Positions 1-8,309 of a stretch of 64,000 bases of DNA are shown piece by piece. A program made the translations under genes and the position numbers. Position 1 is the stretch's first letter. Each line of letters opens with the position of its first letter. Location of the stretch: positions 558,001 to 622,000 of the forward strand of contig JBCHKQ010000001.1 of NCBI GenBank assembly GCA_039023545.1, in the 5' to 3' direction. This DNA is from Spirochaetia bacterium 38H-sp. GTDB taxonomy: Bacteria; Spirochaetota; Spirochaetia; Winmispirales; Winmispiraceae. The notes under the pieces were generated by a model that was given only the letters and a program-made list of their open reading frames with translations, did not search any database and was not told the origin of the DNA.

Positions 1-302
1 GTAATGCCGGTCAGTGTAACTACTCCGCATCCAAGGCTGGTATGATAGGCCTTACCAAAAGCCTTGCTCAGGAGGTTGCTTCCAGAAACGTGCGTGTAAA
101 CGCTGTTGCCCCCGGTTTTATAGACACACCTATGACAGAGAAGCTTTCCGATAAGGTCAAAGAAGCCCTCCTCTCACGCATACCAATGGGAAGACTGGGA
201 AGCCCCGAGGAAGTAGCAAAGATTTGTCTTTTTCTAGCTTCCGATCTTTCTTCTTATGTTACTGGACAGGTTATAGGCGTTGATGGTGGAATGGGCATGT
301 AA
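1..302 (+). CDS. fabG: 3-oxoacyl-[ACP] reductase FabG, C-terminal part
   Basis: The gene enters from the left edge, read from base 3. It reduces 3-oxoacyl-ACP with NADPH in type II fatty-acid elongation in the cytoplasm. The visible part is the last ~100 residues of a short-chain dehydrogenase. It starts in the catalytic YxxxK motif (YSASKAG), continues with the NAVAPGFIDTPMT segment that follows the active site, and ends with the SSYVTGQ..VDGGMGM tail typical of FabG. fabF follows after 18 bases behind a good ribosome site, so the two are probably co-transcribed. The N-terminal nucleotide-binding half is outside the window. Confidence 0.95.
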   Translation, partial: NAGQCNYSASKAGMIGLTKSLAQEVASRNVRVNAVAPGFIDTPMTEKLSDKVKEALLSRIPMGRLGSPEEVAKICLFLASDLSSYVTGQVIGVDGGMGM

Positions 303-320
303 GCCCAGGAGGAATATATT

Positions 321-1562
321 ATGAAGAAGAGAGTAGTAGTTACGGGAATGGGCAGTGTTACTGCACTTGGGCACAATACGGCCCAACTGTGGGATGCTGT
401 AAAGGCTGGAAAGAGCGGGGTAGGAAAGATTACCCATTTTGATACCACTGATTATGCGTGTAATATTGCGGCAGAGGTCAAGGACTTCGATGCAAAGGCT
501 GTGCTGGGAAAAGAAGCCCGTAAGATGGATAGATTTTCCCAGTTTGCTGTTGCTGCTGCAATAGAGGCTATGGATGATGCTGGTCTTTCTGCTGGCTCAT
601 ATGATCCCGAGAGGCTTGGTGTCATAATAGGAAACGGTATCGGCGGACATACTACGGAGGAAGAGTCTCATAAGGCTCTCCTGGAAAAAGGTCCAACAAG
701 ACTTCCGCCTATGACAATCCCCAAGATAATAAGCAATATTGCACCTGGTAATATTGCAATAATGCTCAATGCTCAGGGTCCGTGTTATACGATCACAACG
801 GCATGTTCTTCCGGTACTGATGCCATAGGTGCTGCACTAAATACTATACGTGCAGGCCAAGCGGATATAGTTATAACAGGTGGTACAGAAGCTGCCATAA
901 CCCCTTTTGGTATTGCAGGATTTATAGTCATACAGGCGCTCAGTACTGGTTTTAATGATACTCCGGAGAAGGCTTCCCGTCCTTTTGACAAGGATAGGGA
1001 TGGTTTTGTCATGGGAGAGGGTGCAGGTGTTCTTATCCTTGAGAGTCTTGAGCATGCAAAGGCTAGGGGAGCTCATATCTATGCCGAAGTTGCAGGCTAC
1101 GGCATGACCTGTGATGCCAACCATCTTACAGCTCCTCATCCAGAGGGGGTAGGTGCAGCGAGAGCTATGAAGCTTGCTCTTGAAGATGCAGATCTCAAAC
1201 CAGAAGATATAGATTATATCAATGCACACGGGACTTCTACACCGCTCAACGATCCTCTTGAGACTCTTGCCATCAAGAAAGCCTTTGGTGAGCATGCGTA
1301 TAAACTTAAGGTTTCTTCCACTAAGTCCATGACAGGCCACTGTATAGGTGCTGCAGGCGGTATAGAAGCCATCCTCACAGTCATGGCAATAAAGGAGGGC
1401 TTTGTGCCTCCTACAATCAATCTTGACGAGCCTGACCCCAAGTGTGACCTTGATTATGTGCCTAATGTTGGACAAAACCTCAAAGTAAGAGCTGCTATGT
1501 CCGAGACCCTGGGCTTTGGCGGGCACAACGGTGTCATTGTTTTAAAAGAATATACCGAATAA
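321..1562 (+). CDS. fabF: 3-oxoacyl-[ACP] synthase II
   Basis: A 413-residue beta-ketoacyl-ACP synthase of normal FabF length. It condenses malonyl-ACP with acyl-ACP during chain elongation. The thiolase-fold Cys-His-His triad is visible: Cys162 in TTACSSGTDA, His303 in NAHGTSTPLND and His340 in KSMTGHCIGAAGG. The glycine-rich end LGFGGHNG is also intact. The ATG at 321 has AGGAGGAA about 8 bases upstream, which settles the start. It follows fabG directly and ends 6 bases before a terminator of the CGAACG-repeat type, so it is the last gene of a fab operon. Confidence 0.97.
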   Translation: MKKRVVVTGMGSVTALGHNTAQLWDAVKAGKSGVGKITHFDTTDYACNIAAEVKDFDAKAVLGKEARKMDRFSQFAVAAAIEAMDDAGLSAGSYDPERLGVIIGNGIGGHTTEEESHKALLEKGPTRLPPMTIPKIISNIAPGNIAIMLNAQGPCYTITTACSSGTDAIGAALNTIRAGQADIVITGGTEAAITPFGIAGFIVIQALSTGFNDTPEKASRPFDKDRDGFVMGEGAGVLILESLEHAKARGAHIYAEVAGYGMTCDANHLTAPHPEGVGAARAMKLALEDADLKPEDIDYINAHGTSTPLNDPLETLAIKKAFGEHAYKLKVSSTKSMTGHCIGAAGGIEAILTVMAIKEGFVPPTINLDEPDPKCDLDYVPNVGQNLKVRAAMSETLGFGGHNGVIVLKEYTE

Positions 1563-1568
1563 TTTTAT

Positions 1569-1608
1569 ATACCGAACGCCAGACCGCTTTATGCGGTCCG
1601 GCTTTTTC
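1569..1608 (+). terminator. fabF terminator, short CGAACG repeat
   Basis: The head ATACCGAACG (1569-1578) is followed by a 9-bp stem with one mismatch (1579-1587/1593-1601, loop TTTAT) and a T-run. It lies 6 bases after the fabF stop, in the same orientation. It belongs to the dispersed repeat family described in the findings. Confidence 0.85.
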
Positions 1609-1651
1609 CTCTATCTGTATAGAATGTTGTTTTTATATATTTATATGACAC

Positions 1652-1690
1652 AAAAAAGGCGGACAGCCAGCTGTCCGCCGTTCGGTTTAT
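1652..1690 (-). terminator. Terminator of the 1700-2155 gene, short CGAACG repeat
   Basis: On the minus strand AAACCGAACG is followed by a perfect 9-bp stem (1658-1666/1671-1679) and six T. It lies 10 bases beyond the stop of the minus-strand gene it terminates. The stem sequence is unrelated to that of the copy at 1569. Confidence 0.85.
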
Positions 1691-1699
1691 ATGCATTTT

Positions 1700-2155
1700 T
1701 TATTGTGGTGGTAGTTCTTTTTTAAACTCAGGAAAGTGATATTCTATTGTACCGTTTCTTGTTATTTCCATGCTTGCATGTCCCTCCTCTGCAAGTTTTT
1801 GCAGCTCTTTTTCCGATTCTTTTAGGTTGAGGTCTGTTTCTAGGGCTATGATTGTCGGAGTTACTACGCCGTTGTGTTCTTTTGCAGACATCAGGATCTG
1901 TTTTTCTATGCTGGCAGGTTTTTTGGGTTTGCTGTCCAGGCGATTTCTAAGGTTTCTTTGTATGAGTCTGCGTATGCCGTGAGTAAAGGGAATCAGGCCT
2001 GCAAATACAAAGGGAAATATAAGCCAGCCTGTTAGGCTTATCATCATAAATCCAAAGACTAGCATCATAGCTCCGCCCGTTATTATTTCTTCTTCTGCTC
2101 TTTCTTCTCTTCTTTTTTTTCTTTCTTCCCAGCTTTCCCGGTCTCTGCGGCCCAT
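1700..2155 (-). CDS. Small membrane protein with C-terminal winged-helix-like region
   Basis: About 151 residues starting at MGRRDRESWEE, chosen because AAGGAGAT lies 7 bases upstream; longer readings would run into the opposite promoter region. The N-terminus is highly charged. Two hydrophobic segments follow (roughly residues 26-62), then a basic stretch (RRLIQRNLRNR). The soluble C-terminal part, after about residue 75, reads like a small winged-helix module (VVTPTIIALETDLNLKESEKELQKLAEEG). The layout resembles membrane-bound proteins of unknown role in spirochaetes and other anaerobes. No function can be assigned. It is divergent from the response regulator gene at 2241. Confidence 0.7.
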   Translation of the reverse strand: MGRRDRESWEERKKRREERAEEEIITGGAMMLVFGFMMISLTGWLIFPFVFAGLIPFTHGIRRLIQRNLRNRLDSKPKKPASIEKQILMSAKEHNGVVTPTIIALETDLNLKESEKELQKLAEEGHASMEITRNGTIEYHFPEFKKELPPQ

Positions 2156-2240
2156 TTTATCTCCTTGGAGTCTTTTTATAATTAGTTTACATATATTTTT
2201 CCTACTTGTCATCTGTTTTCTGAGGGGGTATATCTTATGT

Positions 2241-2933
2241 ATGGCTTTTGTTTTTGTTGTAGAGGATAATGAGAATATATCCGAGGCTGTAGAATTGTAT
2301 CTTTCTTCTGCTGGTATGGAGGTCATAAGCTTTCCTTCGGCATCTGGGGTTTTGGAGGCTGCAAGAAATAGAGTTCCAGATATCTTTGTCTTGGATATTA
2401 TGCTGCCTGATAGGGACGGCTTTTCTCTTGCAAGGGCTATAAGAGCAGAGTTTCCTGATGCGGGTATTATTTTCCTTACTGCACGTGTTGCGGAAGCGGA
2501 CAGAGTGAGGGGTTTTGAGATAGGAGCGGATGACTATATTATAAAGCCTTTTTCCAACAAAGAGCTTCTTATGCGGATAAATGCTCTTCTCCGACGTATG
2601 GGACGGGATTCCAACGGAGAGACCAGCAGTCTTGTTTTTTGCAAACAGGGACATAGTCTTGAGATTGATTTGACACTGCCGCATGTTTTGCTAGATAGCA
2701 GGCAGGTATCTCTTACACCGGCGGAATGGAAAATCCTGGTCTTTCTTGCCAGTCACAGAGGTCAGGTCTTTTCCAGAGAAAGAATCTTAGAATCAGCTCT
2801 TGATTACAGCTATGAGGGCTCTTCTCGTACAGTTGATACACATATAAAAAATCTTCGTTCCAAGCTTGGAAGCGACGTGTGGATAGAAACCATACGCGGA
2901 TTTGGTTATCGTTTTACAGGAGATGGGAAATGA
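2241..2933 (+). CDS. OmpR-family response regulator
   Basis: A 230-residue two-domain regulator. The receiver domain (1-120) has the acidic pair VVEDN, phospho-acceptor Asp52 in LDIMLP, and the conserved KPFS lysine near 101. The C-terminal winged-helix DNA-binding domain (about 135-230) has the usual LTPAEWKILVFLASHRGQVFSR start and the VDTHIKNLRSKL recognition helix. Its stop codon overlaps the start of the kinase gene at 2930 (ATGA), so the pair is translationally coupled and is almost certainly a cognate system. The nearby secreted protein at 4603 is a candidate target. Confidence 0.93.
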   Translation: MAFVFVVEDNENISEAVELYLSSAGMEVISFPSASGVLEAARNRVPDIFVLDIMLPDRDGFSLARAIRAEFPDAGIIFLTARVAEADRVRGFEIGADDYIIKPFSNKELLMRINALLRRMGRDSNGETSSLVFCKQGHSLEIDLTLPHVLLDSRQVSLTPAEWKILVFLASHRGQVFSRERILESALDYSYEGSSRTVDTHIKNLRSKLGSDVWIETIRGFGYRFTGDGK

Positions 2934-4483
2934 GAGAAAAACGGCTTATATACAGGATATTTCTTGCGCTTGGACTTTCCTTTGCCATACTTTCTGCTTT
3001 GTTGTCTGTTGTACTAGTCTTTTCTCTTAATGCATCCACAGGAGCGCTAGAAAGAGAAAGAGAAAAGCAAATTGAGAAGTCTGTAGCAGAGGCTGTAAAA
3101 GAACTGGCAAGTTCTGGTGAGCCTTTTACAAGACAGTCGCTCAACATTACTCTGAGAGGCTTTAGAGACAGTCTGCTATTCCTTTTTGTTTTTGATAACA
3201 GAAGAGATCTTATTTACAGCTTTATAAAATGGGATTTTCTTCCTCCCGAAGCAAGAACCTTGCTTAGAGGAAGGATAGGAGACCCCAATTTCCCGCAGGG
3301 CATGGGGGGGATGATGAAATCTCCTCCTATAAATATGGATGATTTTCTTGATATTCCAAAACCTGTTCCCGTAATGAAATCGGGAACAGTTGTTGCCTAT
3401 ATCTCTGTCAAGACACTGCCAGTATCAGATAGCCGGGAATGGGCAGCCTTTTTATCCAGACTTGTGCCCATCCTCATAGCCGGAGTTTTCCTCTCCCTTC
3501 TTGTAGCAGGCATAGTACTGTTTTTTGTCACAAGCGATATAGCAAGAGTAACAGAACTTCTTGCAGATGGCCTTGATAGGATAGGACGAGGTCAGCGGAA
3601 TGTAAGTTTCCCCTTTGTTGGCATATCGGAGCTTGCCATAATAAGCCGTTCTGCCTCAAAACTGCAGGAACAGCTTTTGCAGGAAGAACGGCTGCGCATA
3701 CAGTGGGCACAGGACATTGCTCATGATTTGCGCACACCTATAACAGCACTTAGGTCCCAGCTTGAACTTTTGGAAGAAGGAATAGTAAGCGCGGAGCCTG
3801 CACGTATAGAAAAACTGCTTGCTGAGCTAGGCAGGCTGGAGGAACTTGTTTCTGCACTTTCTATTCTTACGCGTCTTGAATCGCCGGAGACCCTTATTAC
3901 AACCGAGCCTGTGGACATAAAAAGAATACTGGAGCAGACGGCTATCAGGTTTGCAGAAGCCAAAGACAGACCTCTCAAAATAGAAACAGAGCAATGTGCA
4001 GAAGGCAGTTTTGTTCTTGCCGACCCAAGTCTCCTTATCAGACTCCTAGAAAATCTGCTAGATAACGCATACAAACACGCAAAAGGAGACGGTCCTGTCA
4101 TTGCAAGCCTCAAGAGCCCATTAAGCGGCAAAGACTTTCCTCCAGAACTTCTAAGAAATATAAAAACCGAACGCAGCCTGCGCAATGCGCAGACTGCTTT
4201 TCCCTATGCAGGACAAAAGAAAGAGCCACATAACGAACAAAACGATACAAGAAAATACATACTTCTTGTCATAAGCAACCCAGGCAAAATAGAAAAGTCC
4301 GATTTACCCTACATATTCGAAAGGCTTTACAGAGGAGAAAAAAGCAGAGGGAGCAGAGGGAGCGGACTTGGCCTGTCCATAGCAAAAGCAATAACAGAAA
4401 AATTTTCTGGCACAATAAGAGCAGAAAACAGTCAAGACAGAGTAAACATAAGCCTCGTTTTCCCCCTTGCAGAAAAAGAATAG
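2930..4483 (+). CDS. Sensor histidine kinase with an inserted ATP-domain segment
   Basis: A 517-residue membrane kinase; the start is the ATG overlapping the regulator stop. TM1 is residues 9-32, a periplasmic sensor region spans 33-175 (rich in Met/Pro/Gly near 120-145), and TM2 is about 178-203. HAMP follows, then the H-box with His265 (AQDIAHDLRTPITALRSQ). The ATPase domain has the N-box around Asn379 (LLENLLDNAYKH) and the G2 box GSGLGLSIAKAI (477-488). Between the N-box and the VISNPG segment there is an atypical insertion of about 50 residues (394-442). Residues 412-423 of it are encoded by a CGAACG repeat, see 4164. The upstream regulator is the likely partner. Confidence 0.92.
   Translation: MREKRLIYRIFLALGLSFAILSALLSVVLVFSLNASTGALEREREKQIEKSVAEAVKELASSGEPFTRQSLNITLRGFRDSLLFLFVFDNRRDLIYSFIKWDFLPPEARTLLRGRIGDPNFPQGMGGMMKSPPINMDDFLDIPKPVPVMKSGTVVAYISVKTLPVSDSREWAAFLSRLVPILIAGVFLSLLVAGIVLFFVTSDIARVTELLADGLDRIGRGQRNVSFPFVGISELAIISRSASKLQEQLLQEERLRIQWAQDIAHDLRTPITALRSQLELLEEGIVSAEPARIEKLLAELGRLEELVSALSILTRLESPETLITTEPVDIKRILEQTAIRFAEAKDRPLKIETEQCAEGSFVLADPSLLIRLLENLLDNAYKHAKGDGPVIASLKSPLSGKDFPPELLRNIKTERSLRNAQTAFPYAGQKKEPHNEQNDTRKYILLVISNPGKIEKSDLPYIFERLYRGEKSRGSRGSGLGLSIAKAITEKFSGTIRAENSQDRVNISLVFPLAEKE
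4164..4197 (+). repeat. CGAACG repeat copy inside the kinase coding sequence
   Basis: AAACCGAACG (4164-4173) is followed by GCAGCCTGCGC-AAT-GCGCAGACTGC, an 11-bp stem with one mismatch (4173-4183/4187-4197), then TTTT. This is the same architecture as the intergenic terminators, but it is read in frame as part of the kinase (about residues 412-423), inside an insertion not expected in HATPase domains. Confidence 0.75.
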
Positions 4484-4602
4484 AAAAATTAAATCTTTAC
4501 AAAATCTCCTTTTTTCCTTCACAGAATCTCCACAATCGTATCGTAGCTTTATTGTGTACCGTGAGTTTCACGGAATTAGAAACTTTATTTGGAGGTTCTT
4601 TT

Positions 4603-5388
4603 ATGAAGAAACTTATTATTATGGCACTTATCATCACAACAGTAGCTGCAACTGCATTTGCAGCACCATGGAAAAACGGACAGCCACAGCAGCCACAAGC
4701 ACAGAACGGACAGTATCCTGGCAGTGGCAATGGCATGATGGGAGAAAATGGAGATAGACCTCATGGCATGGGTATGGAAGATAATATGGGATTTAGAATG
4801 CTAGAAAGCATACCAGCTTCTGAGCTTTCTGCAAAAGAAAAACAGGATATAGAAAGCCTTATAGAATACGAGAAACTCCTAGGAGACATAGAAGCAGCAT
4901 ATGCAAAAACATTTCCCGGCAGCATGTTTGACAGACATGCAGATGCTCCGCACGGAACAGCCTTTGACTTCTTTCTTGAAAGATACGGCTTGGATAATCC
5001 TGTAGAAGGTATGAAAGAAGGAGAGTATAAAAACTCGTCTCTTGAAAGCCGCTATAAAAAACTTGCAGGAGAAACAGAGCTCAAAGATGCAGTAAAAAAT
5101 AGCCTTGCACTCACAGAAGAGCTCCTTGTAAAAGTAAGACAGGCAAGAGAAAACTCTGATAACGAAGATCTGGATATCTTTTATATCCGTTTTGAACAGG
5201 GGCTTGCTAACAGGCTTGCTTCCGGCGCAAAGCTACTTGTATTTGTTGGAGAAACCTATAAGCCTTCTTATCTCTCTCAGGATGAGCTTGACGAACTAAT
5301 ACTGAATACTAGAGCAGGTGGCCCTGGAAGAAAAGATTTTCAACCAGACGGCCAGGGAAGAGGGAACCCCGGACGCGGTAGGAAATAA
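4603..5388 (+). CDS. Secreted DUF2202-like (ferritin-like fold) protein
   Basis: A 261-residue exported protein. The ATG at 4603 is preceded by GGAGG; the first ~20 residues are a classical signal peptide (MKKLIIMALIITTVAATAFA) followed by Ala-Pro. A Gln/Gly/Met-rich linker (about 22-60) leads into a helical domain. Its segments SAKEKQDIESLIEYEKLLGD, RYGLDNPVEGMKEGEYKN and SRYKKLAGETELKDAVKNSL follow the order of conserved blocks in DUF2202 proteins, a ferritin-like family of unknown role. The C-terminus is Gly/Arg-rich. It lies 119 bases after the kinase gene, so the kinase/regulator pair may control it; this is inference. The family call is moderate because the classical acidic ligands are not obvious. 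Confidence 0.65.
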   Translation: MKKLIIMALIITTVAATAFAAPWKNGQPQQPQAQNGQYPGSGNGMMGENGDRPHGMGMEDNMGFRMLESIPASELSAKEKQDIESLIEYEKLLGDIEAAYAKTFPGSMFDRHADAPHGTAFDFFLERYGLDNPVEGMKEGEYKNSSLESRYKKLAGETELKDAVKNSLALTEELLVKVRQARENSDNEDLDIFYIRFEQGLANRLASGAKLLVFVGETYKPSYLSQDELDELILNTRAGGPGRKDFQPDGQGRGNPGRGRK

Positions 5389-5393
5389 GACGA

Positions 5394-5427
5394 CAAAAAG
5401 GGAAGCGTTTTTCGCTTCCCTTTTTTA
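5394..5427. terminator. Bidirectional terminator
   Basis: An A-run, then an 8-bp stem GGGAAGCG/CGCTTCCC (5400-5407/5413-5420), then six T. It lies between two converging genes (4603-5388 plus, 5425-6006 minus) and can serve both. It has no CGAACG head. Confidence 0.85.
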
Positions 5428-6006
5428 TTGAGGATTTCCCTCAAGACCTATCTCTTTTGCTACCTTTTTCATTCCTTCTATAGATTCTGCAATCATTTCA
5501 GAAAGGTCTAACCCGAGCATAGTGCAGCCCTCTTCTATAAGCTCTCTGTCGACAGCAGCAGAGAAACTCTTATCCTTAAACTTTTTCTTTACGGATTTTA
5601 CATTCATATCCATTATGCTTTTTGACGGTCTTACCAATGCAGTGGCTGTTATAAGTCCGGATAGTTCATCTGCAGCAAACAATACCTTTTCCATATAGTG
5701 TTCTGGCTTTACATCCGTCACTCTTTTCCAGCCGTGGCTGAGTATTGCTCTTATATAATCGTCAGGCCAATCTTCTTCTCTGAGAATTTCTTCTGTCTTT
5801 TTGCAGTGCTCATCTGGATATTTTTCATAATCCAAATCATGTACAAGGCCTATTATAAACCACTTATCAGGATCCTCTCCTGATTTTTTTGCAAAATGTT
5901 CCATTATGGATGCTACGGCAAGGCTATGTGCCCTAAGGTTTGCAGCTGTAATATAGCTATCAAGAAGTTTCTGTGCATCATTCCTAGATGGAGTAAAAGA
6001 CATCAT
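5425..6006 (-). CDS. HD-domain phosphohydrolase
   Basis: A 193-residue HD-superfamily protein. Its metal-binding residues are visible in order: His in HSLAVASIMEHFA, the His-Asp pair in GLVHDLDYEKYPDEH, His in AILSHGWK, and Asp in FAADELSGLI. Such proteins hydrolyse nucleotide or other phosphate esters; the substrate cannot be told from the sequence. Its start codon overlaps the stop of the upstream thioredoxin-like gene (ATGA, 6003-6006), so the two are co-translated. Confidence 0.85.
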   Translation of the reverse strand: MMSFTPSRNDAQKLLDSYITAANLRAHSLAVASIMEHFAKKSGEDPDKWFIIGLVHDLDYEKYPDEHCKKTEEILREEDWPDDYIRAILSHGWKRVTDVKPEHYMEKVLFAADELSGLITATALVRPSKSIMDMNVKSVKKKFKDKSFSAAVDRELIEEGCTMLGLDLSEMIAESIEGMKKVAKEIGLEGNPQ

Positions 6007-6362
6007 AAACCTCCCTTATTTATTATGTCATAAAAAGTATGCTCTGATACATAATTACTCTGGGCATACAGTTTCTTATTCCGGTAGTATCTGACATATG
6101 GTATAAGAGCATTTTTCCAGACAGTCTCCTTAAATACCATAAAACTTTCAAAAATACTGCTGGTATCATAGCAGAACCATAGAACAGCTAGATTGTCGTT
6201 ATTTTTTACGATATCCGGCAAATATTTTAGCATTGCAGACCATTGGGGGCACCATTGTTGAGTTGCTATAAAGACTGTGTTTTCATTATTAAGCAAATCG
6301 TCTGTAAGTTCCTTGTTTTTTATTATATTTAGGGCTTCCTCTTCTGTGATTTCTCTAAACAT
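6003..6362 (-). CDS. Thioredoxin-fold protein lacking the second redox cysteine
   Basis: A 119-residue protein whose N-terminal half reads as a thioredoxin fold: a strand NTVFIATQQWCPQW in the active-site position, then a helix and a second strand NLAVLWFCYDTS. The active site is WCPQW rather than WCxxC, so only one of the two redox cysteines is present. That argues against ordinary disulfide oxidoreductase activity. It is encoded just upstream of, and overlaps by 4 bases, an HD hydrolase. Partner and function are unknown. Confidence 0.6.
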   Translation of the reverse strand: MFREITEEEALNIIKNKELTDDLLNNENTVFIATQQWCPQWSAMLKYLPDIVKNNDNLAVLWFCYDTSSIFESFMVFKETVWKNALIPYVRYYRNKKLYAQSNYVSEHTFYDIINKGGL

Positions 6363-6519
6363 AGTATTATATTAGCAGCAGATAAAATAAAAATAAATAC
6401 ACTTATATAGTAAAAATACTATAATTGTAGATATATAAAAAAATTGTCGATACAAAAAGGAGTTGCGATTTTTGTCAGTTGGTTTATTATTATGTAATAA
6501 AGAGGGGTTGGGGTAAGCT

Positions 6520-7602
6520 GTGAAAATTCTTTTTGTAACAGTAAAGAGAAACATGGGATGCTCGGGGGCATCTCTGTATGTCAACCGGATTGTCTCTTAT
6601 TTAAAGGACATGGGGCACAATGTAAAAATGCTATCAATCTCCCACGAACCTTCTCTTGCAAGTTCTTATTTTCTGGGAATGTCGGACAGGTTTCAGAAGA
6701 AGATAGAATCCATACTATCTTATCTCAAACCGGAAAAGGTGCTTATAGACGATAGAGTACTACCTGCCCTCTGGAAAATAGCAAAAAATAAAAGACTATC
6801 TTCTTTCTATTCTTATGCTCTTCTTTATAAGTGGGAATCCTCAAAGGAACCTGTAAGTTTAGCTGGCTACGTGACACAGGAACTAAAAAAAACAACAGCA
6901 AAAGCAGCCAACGGTATAATAACATCTCATCCTCTTATAAAAAATAAAGTTGTAGAAGTATGTGGTGATGGCTGCTCTGTTACTGTTCTGCCACCTGGTT
7001 TTGATAGATTATATCGTCATACGGAAGAGGTTTTTATTAAGAAGAAAGCTCATCTTCCGGAGTTTAATATACTTTTTGTAGGTAATATTCTCAATCATAA
7101 AGGATTGGATTTATTATTAACCGCTCTTTCTTATATCAGAAAGAAAGGCATTAAAAAGTGGAAGCTCAATGTAGCAGGTTCTGCTGCCATAGATCCCTCT
7201 TATGTGTTAAGAATCAGAGAAGAAATACAAAGCCTATCTCTTGCCAACCATGTGAATCTATTGGGAATGGTGGATGATTATACTCTTGCTGATTTGTATG
7301 AGAAATCTCATGTAGTAGTAAATATGAGCAATATGATGGAAATGGGGGTTGCCACAGGAGAAGGCTTCTGTTATGGTACGGTGCCTATAGCCAGTAAGAC
7401 ACTGGGAGCAAAATATTGGCTGGAAAATGCCGGTATATGGCTCAAGCCCAATGATCTCAAGAGCCTCTCACTTGTATTGTATGATTTTATTACAGATAGA
7501 GAAAAATATCTGGAATATTCCTTACGTGCATATAGGATGCATAAAGAACTCCCTGCATGGAAAGATTCCTTAAAAAAGGCGCTACACATTCTGACAGAAT
7601 AG
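6520..7602 (+). CDS. Family GT4-type glycosyltransferase
   Basis: A 360-residue GT-B fold glycosyltransferase starting at GTG (6520), behind a G-rich ribosome site (AGAGGGG). The N-terminal acceptor domain opens with MKILFVTVKRNMGCSGAS. The C-terminal donor-sugar domain opens with FNILFVGNILNHKGLDLLLTAL and ends with the EX7E-like segment EMGVATGEGFCYGTVPIAS. It transfers a sugar from a nucleotide donor to a surface glycan or lipid; the acceptor is unknown. It stands alone, divergent from the thioredoxin-like gene and convergent with 7604-8272. Confidence 0.85.
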   Translation: MKILFVTVKRNMGCSGASLYVNRIVSYLKDMGHNVKMLSISHEPSLASSYFLGMSDRFQKKIESILSYLKPEKVLIDDRVLPALWKIAKNKRLSSFYSYALLYKWESSKEPVSLAGYVTQELKKTTAKAANGIITSHPLIKNKVVEVCGDGCSVTVLPPGFDRLYRHTEEVFIKKKAHLPEFNILFVGNILNHKGLDLLLTALSYIRKKGIKKWKLNVAGSAAIDPSYVLRIREEIQSLSLANHVNLLGMVDDYTLADLYEKSHVVVNMSNMMEMGVATGEGFCYGTVPIASKTLGAKYWLENAGIWLKPNDLKSLSLVLYDFITDREKYLEYSLRAYRMHKELPAWKDSLKKALHILTE

Positions 7603-7603
7603 T

Positions 7604-8272
7604 CTATTCTATGTCTATCTTTTCTCCGAGAAACTTGGGTTTAACACCTATTATAAGATCCCACAATGCCTTTGTCCTTGCAAATACTTCTCTTATCTGT
7701 ACGCCAAATCCTCGTGATATTGGTACATCCTTGGCATTGTAGCCTACTGCATCTATTCCCTTATAGGTTGCAAGGAATATAGCTCGATAATTATGAAACT
7801 GTTGTGAGATAATAGTGATGCTTTTCTGTCCAAAAACCTCTTTTGCCCGTACTATGGAGTCAAGTGTTCTAAATCCAGCATAATCAAGAAAGATTCTTTC
7901 TTCTGGGATTCCTCTTTTTACCAGCTCTTTTTTAAACTCTATGGGCTCATTATAATTTATTGTCTTATTATCTCCGCTGACAAGTATGAAATCTATCTTG
8001 GCTGCCTTATACAACTCTATTGCAGCCTCTATCCTGTATAGAAAATAGAGGTTGATTCTTCCATCCCTGTCCCATCTGGAAGTTCCCAAAAGTAATCCCA
8101 CTTTATTCTTTTTTATGCTTTCTAGATTGTAAAAGGTTTTTCCCTCTGATGCTCTTATCACAAGGCAGTTTGCAATTATAATAAATAGTATTATAAAAAT
8201 AAAAACAGATAATAGGAAAACAGCTATAACCCTTTTTTTTAATGATATGTAATCAAGCAGTTTATGAAGCAT
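7604..8272 (-). CDS. SanA/YdcF-like DUF218 membrane protein
   Basis: A 222-residue protein with an N-terminal membrane anchor (about 13-35) and an exported DUF218 domain: GLLLGTSRWDRDGRINLYFLYRIEAAIELY, FILVSGDN, the acidic EERIFLDYAG segment, and ITIISQQFHNYRAIFLA. The closest named relative in layout is E. coli SanA, which affects envelope permeability to vancomycin at high temperature. The enzymatic activity of the family is not settled. It ends one base from the convergent glycosyltransferase stop. Confidence 0.85.
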   Translation of the reverse strand: MLHKLLDYISLKKRVIAVFLLSVFIFIILFIIIANCLVIRASEGKTFYNLESIKKNKVGLLLGTSRWDRDGRINLYFLYRIEAAIELYKAAKIDFILVSGDNKTINYNEPIEFKKELVKRGIPEERIFLDYAGFRTLDSIVRAKEVFGQKSITIISQQFHNYRAIFLATYKGIDAVGYNAKDVPISRGFGVQIREVFARTKALWDLIIGVKPKFLGEKIDIE

Positions 8273-8309
8273 AGTATAATTATATTTTTAAAAATATTTT
8301 TTTAGAAGT

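Noticed and set aside
837..1526. Minus-strand open frame of 229 codons opposite fabF
   Set aside because: It lies entirely antisense to a clear fabF gene, has no ribosome site, and its composition is that of a shadow frame.
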